The position numbers and the translations under genes were made by a program. DNA of 64,000 bases, taken from JALYYC01 sp963795805. GTDB lineage: Bacteria > Chloroflexota > Dormibacteria > CF-121. The number at the start of each line of letters is the position of its first letter. Within the stretch, counting starts at the first letter, position 1. The stretch lies in assembly GCA_963795805.1 (NCBI GenBank), contig CAWCIV010000002.1:207734-271733 (forward strand). The letters run 5' to 3'. Shown here piece by piece: positions 9,610 to 17,982 of this stretch. The notes under the pieces are model-generated. The model saw only the letters and a program-made list of their open reading frames with translations, was not told the DNA's origin and searched no databases.

Positions 9610-9755
9610 CGCAGCCGCACGCCAGCAATCTCCGCCCAGCCTTACGGTGATTGACGGCGCATAAGCGCCAACCTGATCGCCGGACTGTCAAGCAGGTCGC
9701 TGCTCGGCGTGGCCCGGGCGTGTTCCCAAATGGCGGCCCGGACGTTTGTAGAGGT

Positions 9756-10322
9756 ATGACCGGCCCACTGGTGCTCGTCGACCCACAAGACGACCGGCAA
9801 AGGATGGGCGGCCTACCGCCTTTTGACGAGGTCTACGCCAGCCACGCGGCGAGCGTGTACCGGTTCTGTCTATCTCAGGTGGGAGATGCTGATGCTGCCG
9901 CCGACCTTACCCAGGACGCCTTCATCAAGGCCTTCGCCGCGTACGAGCGAGTACGTCCCGACCCTGCATCGATCCGAACCTGGCTCGTGAGCATCGCCCG
10001 GAATGGTTGCATCGACCGCCATCGCCAGAACGGCCGCTGGCACCTCCTCTTTCGGCAATTGCAGCAATCCCGTGATCGGCCAATGGATGTTGAAGAGCTC
10101 GCGCACGATCGGGCGCAACTTCGCCGTGTGAACGCGGCGGTCGGAACGTTGAGTCGCCGCGACCGCGAACTCATTGGCCTTCGAGTCGCTGCTGATCTGT
10201 CCTATCGCGAAGTCGCCGACGTACTGCGGATATCGGAGCAGGCCGCGAAAGTGGCCACATTCCGAGCCCTCAAGAAACTTAGATCAAAACTGGAGGACCC
10301 CCATGATCGACGAAATGACTGA
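9756..10322 (+). CDS. ECF RNA polymerase sigma factor
   Basis: Sigma region 2 is seen as VYRFCLSQVGDADAAADLTQDAFIKAF and adjoining residues, followed by the WLVSIARNGCIDRHR helix. Region 4 is RDRELIGLRVAADLSYREVADVL with an HTH ending in VATFRALKKLRSKL. The ATG at 9756 gives 188 residues; an ATG at 9804 (172 residues) is equally plausible and matches the usual short N-terminus. The stop codon lies 20 bp inside the next gene, so sigma factor and putative anti-sigma are translationally coupled. The target promoters are unknown. Confidence 0.88.
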   Translation: MTGPLVLVDPQDDRQRMGGLPPFDEVYASHAASVYRFCLSQVGDADAAADLTQDAFIKAFAAYERVRPDPASIRTWLVSIARNGCIDRHRQNGRWHLLFRQLQQSRDRPMDVEELAHDRAQLRRVNAAVGTLSRRDRELIGLRVAADLSYREVADVLRISEQAAKVATFRALKKLRSKLEDPHDRRND

Positions 10323-11383
10323 GTTCGAACAAAAGCTTCGCCATGTCTACGCGGTGGTCTCCCCTCCGGCCTCGACCGCACACTGGACTTCAGAGCGAGG
10401 CGCGCGCCGAACCACCCGCACTGAGCATGTCGGCAGGTCTCGCCGGCTGCTTCGCCCCGCTGCGGCGCTGACGATTGCTCTGTTGCTCTTCGGAGTCGCT
10501 AATCTCGGCGCCGCCTACTACGCACCTCGCTATGGCCAGGCTCTCGCCCAAGTGCCGTTGGTTGGCGGGATCTACGCGAAGGCCCTCCAGTACTACGGCT
10601 TGGTCCCGCAAAACGTGACGGTCGTCAACAACAGCTCGACATCTTCCGGACACACGGTGCGCCTGGTTGCCGGTTATGCGGACGGCCTGCGGACCGTGCT
10701 GGTCGTGGAAATCGATGGCAGGAGGCTGACGTATGGCAAGACCGCCCATCCGAGCCCCGGAGAGTTTGGCGTGGGTAATCACGGCGAGACGCCCGATCTC
10801 GGGTATACGCTGACCGATCAGTTCGGCCACAGCTACACGGAGCGAATCGGCAACGGCTACGAGAATTACATGCAATTTCAGCCGCTGGCCTGGCCCGCGT
10901 CCAAGGTCGGTGCTCGGCTGACCCTGCATATCACCACCTTGCGGAAACTGTGGCTCGCAACGGGTCAAGACGAGCTCGCCGGAGACTGGACGCTGCACGC
11001 CACATTGGTTGCCGAACCGGTCCATCTGCTTGGCGTTGCCTTCGCCGGTCCGGACCGCCAACGCGGTCTATACGTTCACGTCGGTACGGGTCACCTCGAC
11101 GGCAGTGCACATCGAGTGGACCGTGACCGGCGCCCTGATCGATGACCCTCGCCTGACCAACCACGGCACCCAGACCGAGACGCAATTGACCAGCGACTAC
11201 TTGCTGCCAAGGCTTTTCGACGCGGCCGGACATGAGACGCAGAACTCGACCTCTGGGATCACGCTCTCGAGTCCGGTCAAGATTGAGTTCAACGGCTACG
11301 TATCCGGCCCTGGACGCTACCGGCTGCAATTGGGTGATGCCCTCACGGGGGCGGCCTACGAAGTGTGGATCGTCGTTCCGTGA
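10303..11383 (+). CDS. Membrane-anchored putative anti-sigma factor, DUF4179-like (apparent frameshift near 11035)
   Basis: Starts with ATG at 10303, overlapping the sigma gene. The product has a short cytosolic N-terminus (about 45 residues), one membrane helix (AAALTIALLLFGVANLGAA), and a large extracytoplasmic part with a YGQALAQVPLVGGIYAKAL segment that resembles DUF4179-type anti-sigma partners. The first frame runs to about 11035 (LVAEPVHLL). The continuation LPSPVRTANAVYTFTSV to the stop at 11383 is one frame over, so an indel lies at about 11025-11045. Joined length is about 360 residues. The anti-sigma role is inferred from position and topology. Confidence 0.7.
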
Positions 11384-11395
11384 TTACGGAGACCA

Positions 11396-11423
11396 GGAGC
11401 GGCCAGTCGGCCGCTCCTTCGTT
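11396..11423 (+). terminator. Rho-independent-type terminator
   Basis: A perfect 9-bp stem, GGAGCGGCC / GGCCGCTCC, with an AGTC loop is followed by TTCGTT. It lies 13 bp after the stop of the anti-sigma gene and closes the 9.8-11.4 kb unit. The T-tract is short, so termination efficiency is uncertain. Confidence 0.75.
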
Positions 11424-11489
11424 GCGACGGTCCTTTGCAGCGATCCGAGCTCGCTAGCGTTACCGGCTGGTAGATGTTGCGTATCATGC

Positions 11490-11516
11490 CCGTTCGAATG
11501 GCCTGAGCCCGAACGG
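11490..11516 (+). promoter_or_regulatory. Inverted repeat upstream of the HD-GYP gene
   Basis: CCGTTCG (11490-11496) and CGAACGG (11510-11516) form 7-bp arms around a 13-nt spacer, 58 bp before the HD-GYP start. It could be an operator or a leader hairpin. TATCAT at 11482-11487 just upstream is a possible -10 element. Confidence 0.3.
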
Positions 11517-11573
11517 TTGTCACCCGTTTGGAACGGTTTCCGAAACTCTTCCACGAAATGATGACCAGGGGCT

Positions 11574-13277
11574 ATGCGCAAACGCGGGACGCTTCGTCAG
11601 AAGATCGTCCTTCCCTTCTTTGTGCTGCTTGCGTTCGTCGGCATGGCCGGCACGCTTGTCATCACCTCCAAGGCAACGGGCGCGACGGTTGCGCAGTTTG
11701 AAGGATCGCTGCTACGGGCGAGCCTGCTGAGCAACGACCATCTTGCCGTCCTCGAAGCCGAGCGGTTGGCCCAGCTCCGTGCGGCCGTTGATACGCAGGG
11801 CGTCGCCGCCGCGATTGCAAAGGGCGATGCAACCTCGCTGACCAGCCTCCTCCGCCCTCTCCAGGCCAACGCCTTTCCAGACCAGCTGACGATCCGAGTG
11901 CTCGATGCCAGGGGCCACGAGTTGCTCAACCTGACACCGTCTGGAGCTGGGACAGCCGCAGCTCTGGGCACGCAGCCTGACGTGGCGGCCGTCCTCGCCG
12001 GGCAGGTGGACCCAAAGGGGGACAAGTACGTTTTCACCCAACCCGATCCGTCGGGCACGATGCTCTACTGGATTGGCCCGGCTCGGACGGACGCGAACAA
12101 ACTGGTCGGGGCCGTCCTCCTCGGCGAATCGATGACCGAAGTCGCCGACCGAATCCGCGACTCCCGCGCCAGCGACCTTGTCTTTTACGACCAATCGGGC
12201 AGTGTGCTCCTGTCGTCACTGCCGGGAGTGCCGGCCCTTTCCACCACTACTCTGCACTCGCTGTCGACGAACCCGCTCCGAATTAGCCAGACCCTGGCCG
12301 GCCATCGGTTCGAGTTCCTGGTCGCCACCTGGAAACTACGAGCCAGCACCATCGGCTACCTTGCGGTCGCGGAGAAGTCCGACCCGCTGCAGGCTTCGAT
12401 ATCCCAGATCCGCCTCCTGATGCTGGCGGTGTTCGGGACGGCGGCCCTGATGACGTTGCTGTTTGGCAGCATGCTCGCACGTCGCATCACGCGTCCGGTC
12501 GAACAGCTGGTGGCCTCGACCACGGCCGTGTCCGCCGGCGACTTGAGCCACCGCTCCCAGGTCACGACCAACGACGAGATCGGCGTCCTGGCGCAGTCCT
12601 TCAACGTGATGGCCGCCAACCTGGAGGAGAAGACGCATGAACTCGAGGAGAGTTACTTCGCCAGCATCGAGACACTCGCCCGCGCCATCGATGCCCGCGA
12701 CCCTTACACGTTCGGCCACTCCACCCGGGTCGCGGCCATCAGCCAGGAGATTGGCGAGGCCATGGGGCTCCCCGTTGAAGACCGCAAGGCGCTGCGCCGC
12801 TCCGCGCTGTTGCATGACATCGGAAAAATCGGCGTTGAGGACCGAATTCTGCGAAAGGCCGGCGGCTTGACCGCAGAGGAGTGGGACGCGATGAAACAGC
12901 ATCCCTTCACTGGCTACAAGATGCTCTCGGGTCTCAAGTTCCTCAGGCCCAGCCTCGCCGGCGTGTTGCATCATCACGAACGCTGGGACGGCGGCGGCTA
13001 TCCGGCTGGGCTCCGCGAGGATGCAATCATCCCGTACGTCAGGATCCTGAGCCTGGCCGACACCCTCGATGCGATGACGTCGGATCGACCGTATCGCCAG
13101 GGCTTCCCCTTCGAGAAGGCGCTCCAGGAGATTCGTAAGCTCGGCGGAACCCAACTCGATCCGCGAGTGGTCGAAGCATTTCTGTGGCGGTCAACCCAGA
13201 TCTCGGCCCTGCTCCTCGATAAGAGCTTGCCCACCCGCCAGACGACCGACCTCACATGGCTGGAGAAGGCGGCGTGA
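11574..13277 (+). CDS. Membrane sensor with HAMP and HD-GYP domain (c-di-GMP phosphodiesterase)
   Basis: 567 residues. A membrane helix at about 10-30 and a second at about 280-300 bracket a roughly 250-residue extracytoplasmic sensor. A HAMP linker follows (ARRITRPVEQLVASTTAVS, about residues 300-350), then an HD-GYP domain. The catalytic HD is in LLHDIGKIG (about 413) and the HHHERWDGGGYP signature is at about 466; all HD-GYP metal-ligand motifs look intact. HD-GYP enzymes hydrolyse c-di-GMP to pGpG or GMP. The stop overlaps the GTG of the next gene (GTGA), so this signalling enzyme is translationally coupled to a surface protein. Confidence 0.93.
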   Translation: MRKRGTLRQKIVLPFFVLLAFVGMAGTLVITSKATGATVAQFEGSLLRASLLSNDHLAVLEAERLAQLRAAVDTQGVAAAIAKGDATSLTSLLRPLQANAFPDQLTIRVLDARGHELLNLTPSGAGTAAALGTQPDVAAVLAGQVDPKGDKYVFTQPDPSGTMLYWIGPARTDANKLVGAVLLGESMTEVADRIRDSRASDLVFYDQSGSVLLSSLPGVPALSTTTLHSLSTNPLRISQTLAGHRFEFLVATWKLRASTIGYLAVAEKSDPLQASISQIRLLMLAVFGTAALMTLLFGSMLARRITRPVEQLVASTTAVSAGDLSHRSQVTTNDEIGVLAQSFNVMAANLEEKTHELEESYFASIETLARAIDARDPYTFGHSTRVAAISQEIGEAMGLPVEDRKALRRSALLHDIGKIGVEDRILRKAGGLTAEEWDAMKQHPFTGYKMLSGLKFLRPSLAGVLHHHERWDGGGYPAGLREDAIIPYVRILSLADTLDAMTSDRPYRQGFPFEKALQEIRKLGGTQLDPRVVEAFLWRSTQISALLLDKSLPTRQTTDLTWLEKAA

Positions 13278-14314
13278 AGCTGAAAACTCGGCTGCGTCAA
13301 GCCGCGTTGGTGGCGCTGTTGCTCGCTTTGATGTGGGTGGCAGGGCTCGCAGGCGCGAATATTTCAGGACTTCATTCCCTTACGACCAGTGTCGACGGAT
13401 TGACGCTCGCCGACTACCATGCCGACCCGCTGGCCGACCAGGCCCTGGCTCCGCTCACCGCCAGGGTCTCCGCGGACGCGTTTCGCGATGCGCTCGGCGC
13501 TGAGACACCTGGGCACGGGTCATGGTATGGAGGCCCGACGGGCGGTGCGCTCCTGGCGATGGGGCCAACGCCGACCGCGAGCCCATCCGCACCCTCGTCA
13601 ACCGCGACGAGTCCAACCCCGCGACCGTTCGTGACGCCGGGTGCCTCGCCGACTGGCTCTCCGACCGCGGTGCCGTCAGCTGGGACCGGGGCCTCCGCCG
13701 CACCATCCTCCGCTCCCTCCGCCGGTGCGACGCCCACACCGAGCACAACCCCGAGCCCATCAATTTCGGCGACTCCCACCGCGTCGCCCATGCCAACGCC
13801 TACTCCTTCATCGGTGCCGACGGCGACTCCTGGCCCCACGCCGACTCCGACGCCCACACCGACACCGACTCCGACGCCCACACCGACACCGGCTCCCACG
13901 CCAACACCGACTCCTGCGCCAACACCGACTCCTGCGCCAACTCCAACCCCGTCCCCAACGCCTGCTCCAACTCCCACGCCGACTCCATCGAATACCTATG
14001 TCGTCCCAACCGGCACGACATACAACGGCAACCTCACGGTGTCGGGCCAGTCGGTGATCATCAACGGAACGGTGACGGGTGACATCCACGTTTCAGGCGG
14101 CACCTTGACCATCAATGGAACGGCCGGGCACGACGTTGTCGTCTCCGGCGGCAACGTGCGGGTCAACGGGACCGTCCAGAACGACCTCAGCGTCCAAAAC
14201 GGCAACCTGACTCTGGCCTCATCCAGCTGGGTGGGCCATAACGTCAACCTGACGAGTGGGCAGCTAACCCGCCAACCAGGCTCGTATGTGGGCGGCACGG
14301 TGACGGTTCGTTGA
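13274..14314 (+). CDS. Exported protein with Thr/Pro-rich linker and bactofilin-like C-terminal repeats
   Basis: About 346 residues. GTG at 13274 overlaps the stop of the HD-GYP gene and directly precedes a signal peptide/anchor (ALVALLLALMWVAGLAGA); an upstream ATG at 13256 is the alternative. After about 75 ordinary residues comes a roughly 150-residue Ser/Thr/Pro/Ala linker dominated by PTPTPT repeats. The last 90 residues are short beta repeats (GNLTVSGQSVIINGTVTG, then GDIHVSGGTLTING and related) like the right-handed beta-helix of bactofilins, but predicted outside the cell. The likely role is a stalked surface or wall polymer protein. Coupling to HD-GYP suggests c-di-GMP-linked surface remodelling (inference). 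Confidence 0.75.
   Translation: MKLKTRLRQAALVALLLALMWVAGLAGANISGLHSLTTSVDGLTLADYHADPLADQALAPLTARVSADAFRDALGAETPGHGSWYGGPTGGALLAMGPTPTASPSAPSSTATSPTPRPFVTPGASPTGSPTAVPSAGTGASAAPSSAPSAGATPTPSTTPSPSISATPTASPMPTPTPSSVPTATPGPTPTPTPTPTPTPTPTPTPAPTPTPTPAPTPTPAPTPTPSPTPAPTPTPTPSNTYVVPTGTTYNGNLTVSGQSVIINGTVTGDIHVSGGTLTINGTAGHDVVVSGGNVRVNGTVQNDLSVQNGNLTLASSSWVGHNVNLTSGQLTRQPGSYVGGTVTVR
13820..13990 (+). repeat. Low-complexity CCnACn repeat coding a Pro-Thr linker
   Basis: Degenerate 6-12 bp units of the type ccgacgccgacaccg run through the coding region and translate as PTPTPT/PAPTPT. Such tracts vary in length between strains and are prone to assembly collapse, so the copy number here may be unreliable. 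Confidence 0.8.
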
Positions 14315-14319
14315 CCCGG

Positions 14320-15024
14320 TTAGCAACCTGCTAGCTGCGGAAGGGCAGAGCTGGATAGGACGCTGACTGTCATCGGTACGCTCATTTCCGTTACCCCGCT
14401 CATCGCACGGGTGATGGCGAGAGCATCGCCGTTCAGCACGGGTCCGAGCACGCGGTTCGGCACCTCAGTCGTGGCGCCGCTCCGCAGATCCACCAGGTAA
14501 TCCGCCGACGAGCCAACCGCCCCAATCAAGGTCGAGCCGATCGACCAGACATCGGCGTAGTCCGAGGCCCGTAAGAGGATCCGCGGCTGCGATCCCGGTT
14601 GCCAGAACCATAGATCCCTGACCAACGGCCCGCCGCTCCAGGCGAGCTTGCCGGGAGCACCGACGACGAAATGGACATCCCGTACCGAGCTCAGCTCGGC
14701 GGGCAAGGAAATGAGCTTGCCGGTGATGGCCGAGGCAGCATGAAACCTCAGATCCCCGGTCGCCTGTGCCCAAATCACCATTGGCCACGAGAAGGTCGCA
14801 TACCAGGCCGAGGCATCCAGACGGTGGTCGCTCCCCGAGGCCAGGTCGAAAAGATGAAGCTGGCGAGTGGCGAGGTTGTGGAAGACGTGATCGTGGCCTG
14901 GGGCCAAGAGGTCGTTAGTGTTGCGGGCAAGGAGCCGCGGGCGTCGCCGCTGCATGCGGCTGTCGATGTCGTTGATCGATCCTATAACGATGGGGGTCGT
15001 TAGCCAGGACACCGGACCGGCCAT
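14320..15024 (-). CDS. C-terminal part of a TolB/WD40-like beta-propeller protein, probably truncated
   Basis: 234 residues with repeated blade-like motifs (HLFDLASGSDHRLDASAWYA, VIWAQATGDLRFH, DVWSIGSTLIGAVG) but no signal peptide. The visible start lies about 20 bp from the dispersed repeat at 15043. Related propellers in this island begin with lipoprotein signals, so the 5' part was probably lost when the repeat/island boundary formed. It is convergent with the bactofilin-like gene (5 bp apart). The function is unknown; it may be a fragment without function. Confidence 0.5.
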   Translation of the reverse strand: MAGPVSWLTTPIVIGSINDIDSRMQRRRPRLLARNTNDLLAPGHDHVFHNLATRQLHLFDLASGSDHRLDASAWYATFSWPMVIWAQATGDLRFHAASAITGKLISLPAELSSVRDVHFVVGAPGKLAWSGGPLVRDLWFWQPGSQPRILLRASDYADVWSIGSTLIGAVGSSADYLVDLRSGATTEVPNRVLGPVLNGDALAITRAMSGVTEMSVPMTVSVLSSSALPQLAGC

Positions 15025-15042
15025 CTCTACCGATGGCTTCTT

Positions 15043-15190
15043 ATTAATCCGCAGCCGACATTTCGCTCAGCCCGGTTCAAAACATGTTTTGAGTGGTGTC
15101 CCCCACCGTACAGTTATGAACTCCACCTGCCCACCGAGATGAACACCTGGCGTTTTAGCGGACGCTGAGCGGACGGTCCGCGGACGCACG
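15043..15190. repeat. Dispersed att-like repeat, copy A
   Basis: The left arm (15043-15093) matches the 3' end of the serine-recombinase remnant at 24 kb; translated, it reads FRSARFKTCFEW against FRIRSARFKNLF there. It includes the perfect 16-bp palindrome TCAAAACATGTTTTGA (15077-15092). The core TGGTGTCCCC (15094-15103) equals the 3' end of tRNA-Arg(CCG) on the opposite strand. The right arm (CACCGTACAGTTATGAACTC onward) is shared by copies B, C and D and ends in GCGGACG-rich sequence at 15158-15190. Confidence 0.75.
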
Positions 15191-15383
15191 CCGAACGCCA
15201 TCCTCACCTTCAGCCTCCGCTCACGTTCCGCCGCTCAGCACGGTATGCCGGACCTTCCCAATCAACTTCGCGTTCGCGTGCCAATAGCAGATGCATCGTT
15301 CCGAGCGAAACCTTGTGGGGGTGTTCGACGTTGAGACTGTTATCAAACGTGATACCAGTGCATAAGCCAGACGGGAGTGGACG

Positions 15384-16454
15384 ATGAATCGCTATGTTTG
15401 TCGGGCGGCCGTGGGGACGATGGTGATCCTGATCGCTGCCTGCGGTGGTCGGCCGACGGGCAACCCACCCCATACCACGGCAACTCCGCCTCCGTCCTCT
15501 CCCCCGTCGAGGGGGCAGCCGCTGATCTGGTACAGCCCGTCCTCAGGCCAGATGGTGGCGCTCGATTGGAACGGGAAGCACGCCGGGCAGCTTGCCCTCA
15601 GCGCCTACAACCAGACACCGGACGGATCGAAGTTATCGGATCTGGGAGGCGAGGTCTACGACGTGACGGGCAACCTGGTCGGGCACACGGACCTAACAAA
15701 GGGACCCGGCCCCGTCTGGGCGGACGACAGCAATCACTGGTGCACCTTCGTAGCGGCGGGAACCACCTATGGGCAGGAGGGAGCGCAGAAGATCTGGCTC
15801 AAGGACCCGACCGGAGGCGCACGCGCCATCGCGACATATGGCACGGTAACCGGCAATGCTGGACCAGAGATCCTCGCCTGCAGCCCCAGCGTCGACCGAG
15901 TGGTGGTGGCGCAGCGCGCGTTCGCGTGGGTCACCGACGTCTCGGTCTTCAAGTTGTCGACCGGCGCCCGGGTCTTCCAGCACAGCTATCCCGCGCAGGA
16001 GATGGCTCGAGTAATGGCCTCCCGCGACGGCATGTTCCTGGTTGAGGATCGAAGCGTGTCAGGCAATACGGGCGAGCCGGGGGGCGGGACGGTCATCCGC
16101 AGCCTGACCGATGGCCAGTTGCTGGCCCAGTTCGCGAGCCTGAGCATCATCGGGTTTTCGTGGGACGGCTCGGTGGCGCTCACCATCAGCGACACGAGTC
16201 GAACCGTCGCCGCGATCCTGTGGCGCACGAATGTCGCGACCTGGTCAACGCCCTACCCGGCCGATTGGCCGCAGGGCAAGCCGGTAGTGGTATCGGTCCT
16301 GGGCCGCCCCAACGGCTCCGACTTGGCAGTGGCCATCTATAGAGGGAGCACCCCGAGCAATCAGGGCGTCGACATCTGGTTGGTCACCGGACAGCACGGA
16401 CGGCGGATTCTGAGCGGCCCGATCGTCCCGGGCTTCAGCACCAGCTTCTTCTAA
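15384..16454 (+). CDS. Beta-propeller lipoprotein, island paralogue 1
   Basis: 356 residues with a lipobox (LIAAC, Cys about 20), a Pro/Thr/Ser-rich spacer and then WD40-like blades. It has the signature shared by four proteins of this island: WADDSNHWC (about 110-118), then LACSPSVDRVVVAQ, then ASRDGMFLVE, then GFSWDGSVAL. The two conserved Cys of the signature may form a disulfide. The GRPTGN stretch after the Cys shows no retention signal I recognise. The gene occupies a module bounded by repeats A and B. The ligand is unknown. It could be a stand-alone sensor or scaffold related to the anti-sigma propeller at 20.2-21.5 kb. Confidence 0.72.
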   Translation: MNRYVCRAAVGTMVILIAACGGRPTGNPPHTTATPPPSSPPSRGQPLIWYSPSSGQMVALDWNGKHAGQLALSAYNQTPDGSKLSDLGGEVYDVTGNLVGHTDLTKGPGPVWADDSNHWCTFVAAGTTYGQEGAQKIWLKDPTGGARAIATYGTVTGNAGPEILACSPSVDRVVVAQRAFAWVTDVSVFKLSTGARVFQHSYPAQEMARVMASRDGMFLVEDRSVSGNTGEPGGGTVIRSLTDGQLLAQFASLSIIGFSWDGSVALTISDTSRTVAAILWRTNVATWSTPYPADWPQGKPVVVSVLGRPNGSDLAVAIYRGSTPSNQGVDIWLVTGQHGRRILSGPIVPGFSTSFF

Positions 16455-16690
16455 CAAACTGGCTGCCGGGCGGCGATACCGCCATCGTCACGAGCTTCGG
16501 CCAAACGAGGGTCGTCCGAGCCCGCCCGATATCGGTCAAAGCCATCCGGGACCAGTTCCAGTAACCGCACCTGGGCCGGCTGGGTGCAAGGCGTGACGCC
16601 GAGCTTGTGAAATATCTTCATCAAGCTTGCCCGGAGGTGATGTTCCGGAGCCTGATTCGTTGTAGAGGCCGAAGTTTTTCTGGGAAACAG
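16455..16690 (-). pseudogene. Possible degraded LuxR-type HTH tail in an otherwise empty gap
   Basis: On the minus strand a short open stretch reads LRASLMKIFHKLGVTPCTQ, which resembles the recognition-helix end of LuxR/NarL response regulators (usual form: HxxxIxxKLGVxxRTQ). Nothing upstream supports a complete gene, and there is no start or ribosome site. The match is short and may be chance. Otherwise this gap between propeller paralogue 1 and repeat B shows no gene. Confidence 0.2.
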
Positions 16691-16710
16691 CCGATCCCTG
16701 ACACCCGGAG

Positions 16711-16815
16711 GGGGTGGTGTCCCCAACCGTACAAGTTATGAACTCCGCCTGCCGCCCGAGATGAGCGCTTGGTATCGGCGGTCGGTCCACCGGACGGTCG
16801 GCGGACGCCTACCTA
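16711..16815. repeat. Dispersed att-like repeat, copy B
   Basis: The core GGGTGGTGTCCCC (16712-16724) is identical over 13 bp to the tRNA-Arg 3' end plus flank. The right arm AACCGTACAAGTTATGAACT is shared with copies C and D, followed by a GGACGGTCGGCGGACGCC tail. The left side differs from A and D: on the minus strand it forms CACCC-CCTCC-GGGTG, a stem equivalent to the hairpin that follows tRNA-Arg at 25.5 kb. The copy therefore looks like a hybrid of a tRNA 3' flank and the repeat's right arm. Confidence 0.7.
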
Positions 16816-16932
16816 GAGCCGCCGAGCTCGTTAGAGTCAAGCTGCGATCCTCCAACGCTCCGCGGGCGGGCTCGGAACCTTTTCGAGCGGTAGATCGTCT
16901 ATATAAGGGATGACAACGGACGCTCGGGGCCG

Positions 16933-17334
16933 ATGAAGAGTCGCGTGTCCGTATCGATTGCTCTCCTGGCCATGACGTTCCTCGCTTTGGGAATCATCGG
17001 CTTTGGTCCCCTCACCCCGGTGATTCACCCGCCAGTACCGATCGCTGAGAACGGCGGGGTTACGGAAGTGGACCTTATTCCAGCGCCCGAGGGCCCACCG
17101 CTGGCCTTCAGACGCGTTGCGACGACGGCCGGGGGTGTCCGCCCCCTTTCCCCAGCGGAGCGGTTCATCCCGGATCCCCTGCCGGCGCCCCTGTTTCAGT
17201 GGCTGTGTGACCGAGGCGGCAACATGGTAGTCATCCTCGGCAACGGTAAGCAGGTGATATACGGACCCTGCTATCGGCCAGCTTCCATTAACCGCCTCTG
17301 GGCAGAACTGGCTCCGCCGGGTCCAGCTGGATAG
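16933..17334 (+). CDS. Small hypothetical exported protein
   Basis: 133 residues. A signal peptide or membrane anchor occupies residues 5-27 (VSIALLAMTFLALGIIGFG). The mature part is Pro-rich and contains two cysteines (LCDRGG and GPCYRP) about 25 residues apart that could pair. No family is recognised. It sits alone between repeat B and another orphan gene; base composition is slightly less GC-rich than the core genes around it, fitting island cargo. Confidence 0.55.
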   Translation: MKSRVSVSIALLAMTFLALGIIGFGPLTPVIHPPVPIAENGGVTEVDLIPAPEGPPLAFRRVATTAGGVRPLSPAERFIPDPLPAPLFQWLCDRGGNMVVILGNGKQVIYGPCYRPASINRLWAELAPPGPAG

Positions 17335-17563
17335 GCTCTTGTCCCGGGTGCGGTGCAAGGACGGGTTCCCTGCCCAGAGCGCGGCCTTGCCTCGGGAGAG
17401 CCCGCCTTCCCGAAGCCGGATCAAGAAACCCCAGGCCTTGCTTCGGTGACAGCCCGACATCTTTGGGTGCTCCCGATGTCCAGCGTTTTGTCCTAAAGGT
17501 CCGTGAGCTAGAGTCTCAATTCCGACGGCACAATCGGGTCCATTACACAAAGGGCGAGGGTTC
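17335..17563. other. Intergenic stretch without a recognisable gene
   Basis: About 230 bp between two small island genes. I see no conserved ORF on either strand, no clear terminator and no repeat core. TCCTAAAGG and similar AT-richer patches near 17490-17510 may hold the promoter of the downstream gene. Confidence 0.5.
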
Positions 17564-17929
17564 ATGAAAGCGTCAGAATTTTTCGACAGCGTGCTCGACG
17601 ACCGAATTAGGAGTGCGAGTGGCGTCTTGGCTGAGGCGGACCGATTTCCATTCAGAGACCGGCTGAAGGAGGACCTTGTGGCGGAGATCGCGTTGTACTC
17701 GAACCTAAAGAGGCTGATCGCGACCGGCGTACCACCACCACCGGCATCTCTCCCTGTTGATTCTCAAATCGTCATGAGTCTTCGGACCATGATTGACCTT
17801 TGGAGAGACCGCATCCTGAACGAGGCAGACGACCTGCCAATTCTTGAAACCGAGAAACAAGCGCTACGGGATACCATCAAGACCGGCGAGTCGTTGCGGC
17901 ACTATCTTGACTCCTACCCTGCCCGTTGA
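17564..17929 (+). CDS. Small hypothetical cytosolic protein
   Basis: 121 residues, mostly helical and charged, without signal peptide or membrane segment (KASEFFDSVLDDRIRSASG at the N-terminus; LETEKQALRDTIKTGESLRH near the end). A GAGGG ribosome site lies 6 bp before the ATG. No family is recognised. It is another orphan cargo gene of the B-C module. Confidence 0.55.
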   Translation: MKASEFFDSVLDDRIRSASGVLAEADRFPFRDRLKEDLVAEIALYSNLKRLIATGVPPPPASLPVDSQIVMSLRTMIDLWRDRILNEADDLPILETEKQALRDTIKTGESLRHYLDSYPAR

Positions 17930-17982
17930 CTGCAATCGGTTCATAACTGCCCCCGCCTTGGTTGCCCGGCCGCGGGCCAAGG

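Noticed and set aside
13820..13990. CRISPR-like or tandem-repeat array
   Set aside because: Units are degenerate 6-12 bp codon repeats in frame with a Pro-Thr linker; no spacers of regular size.
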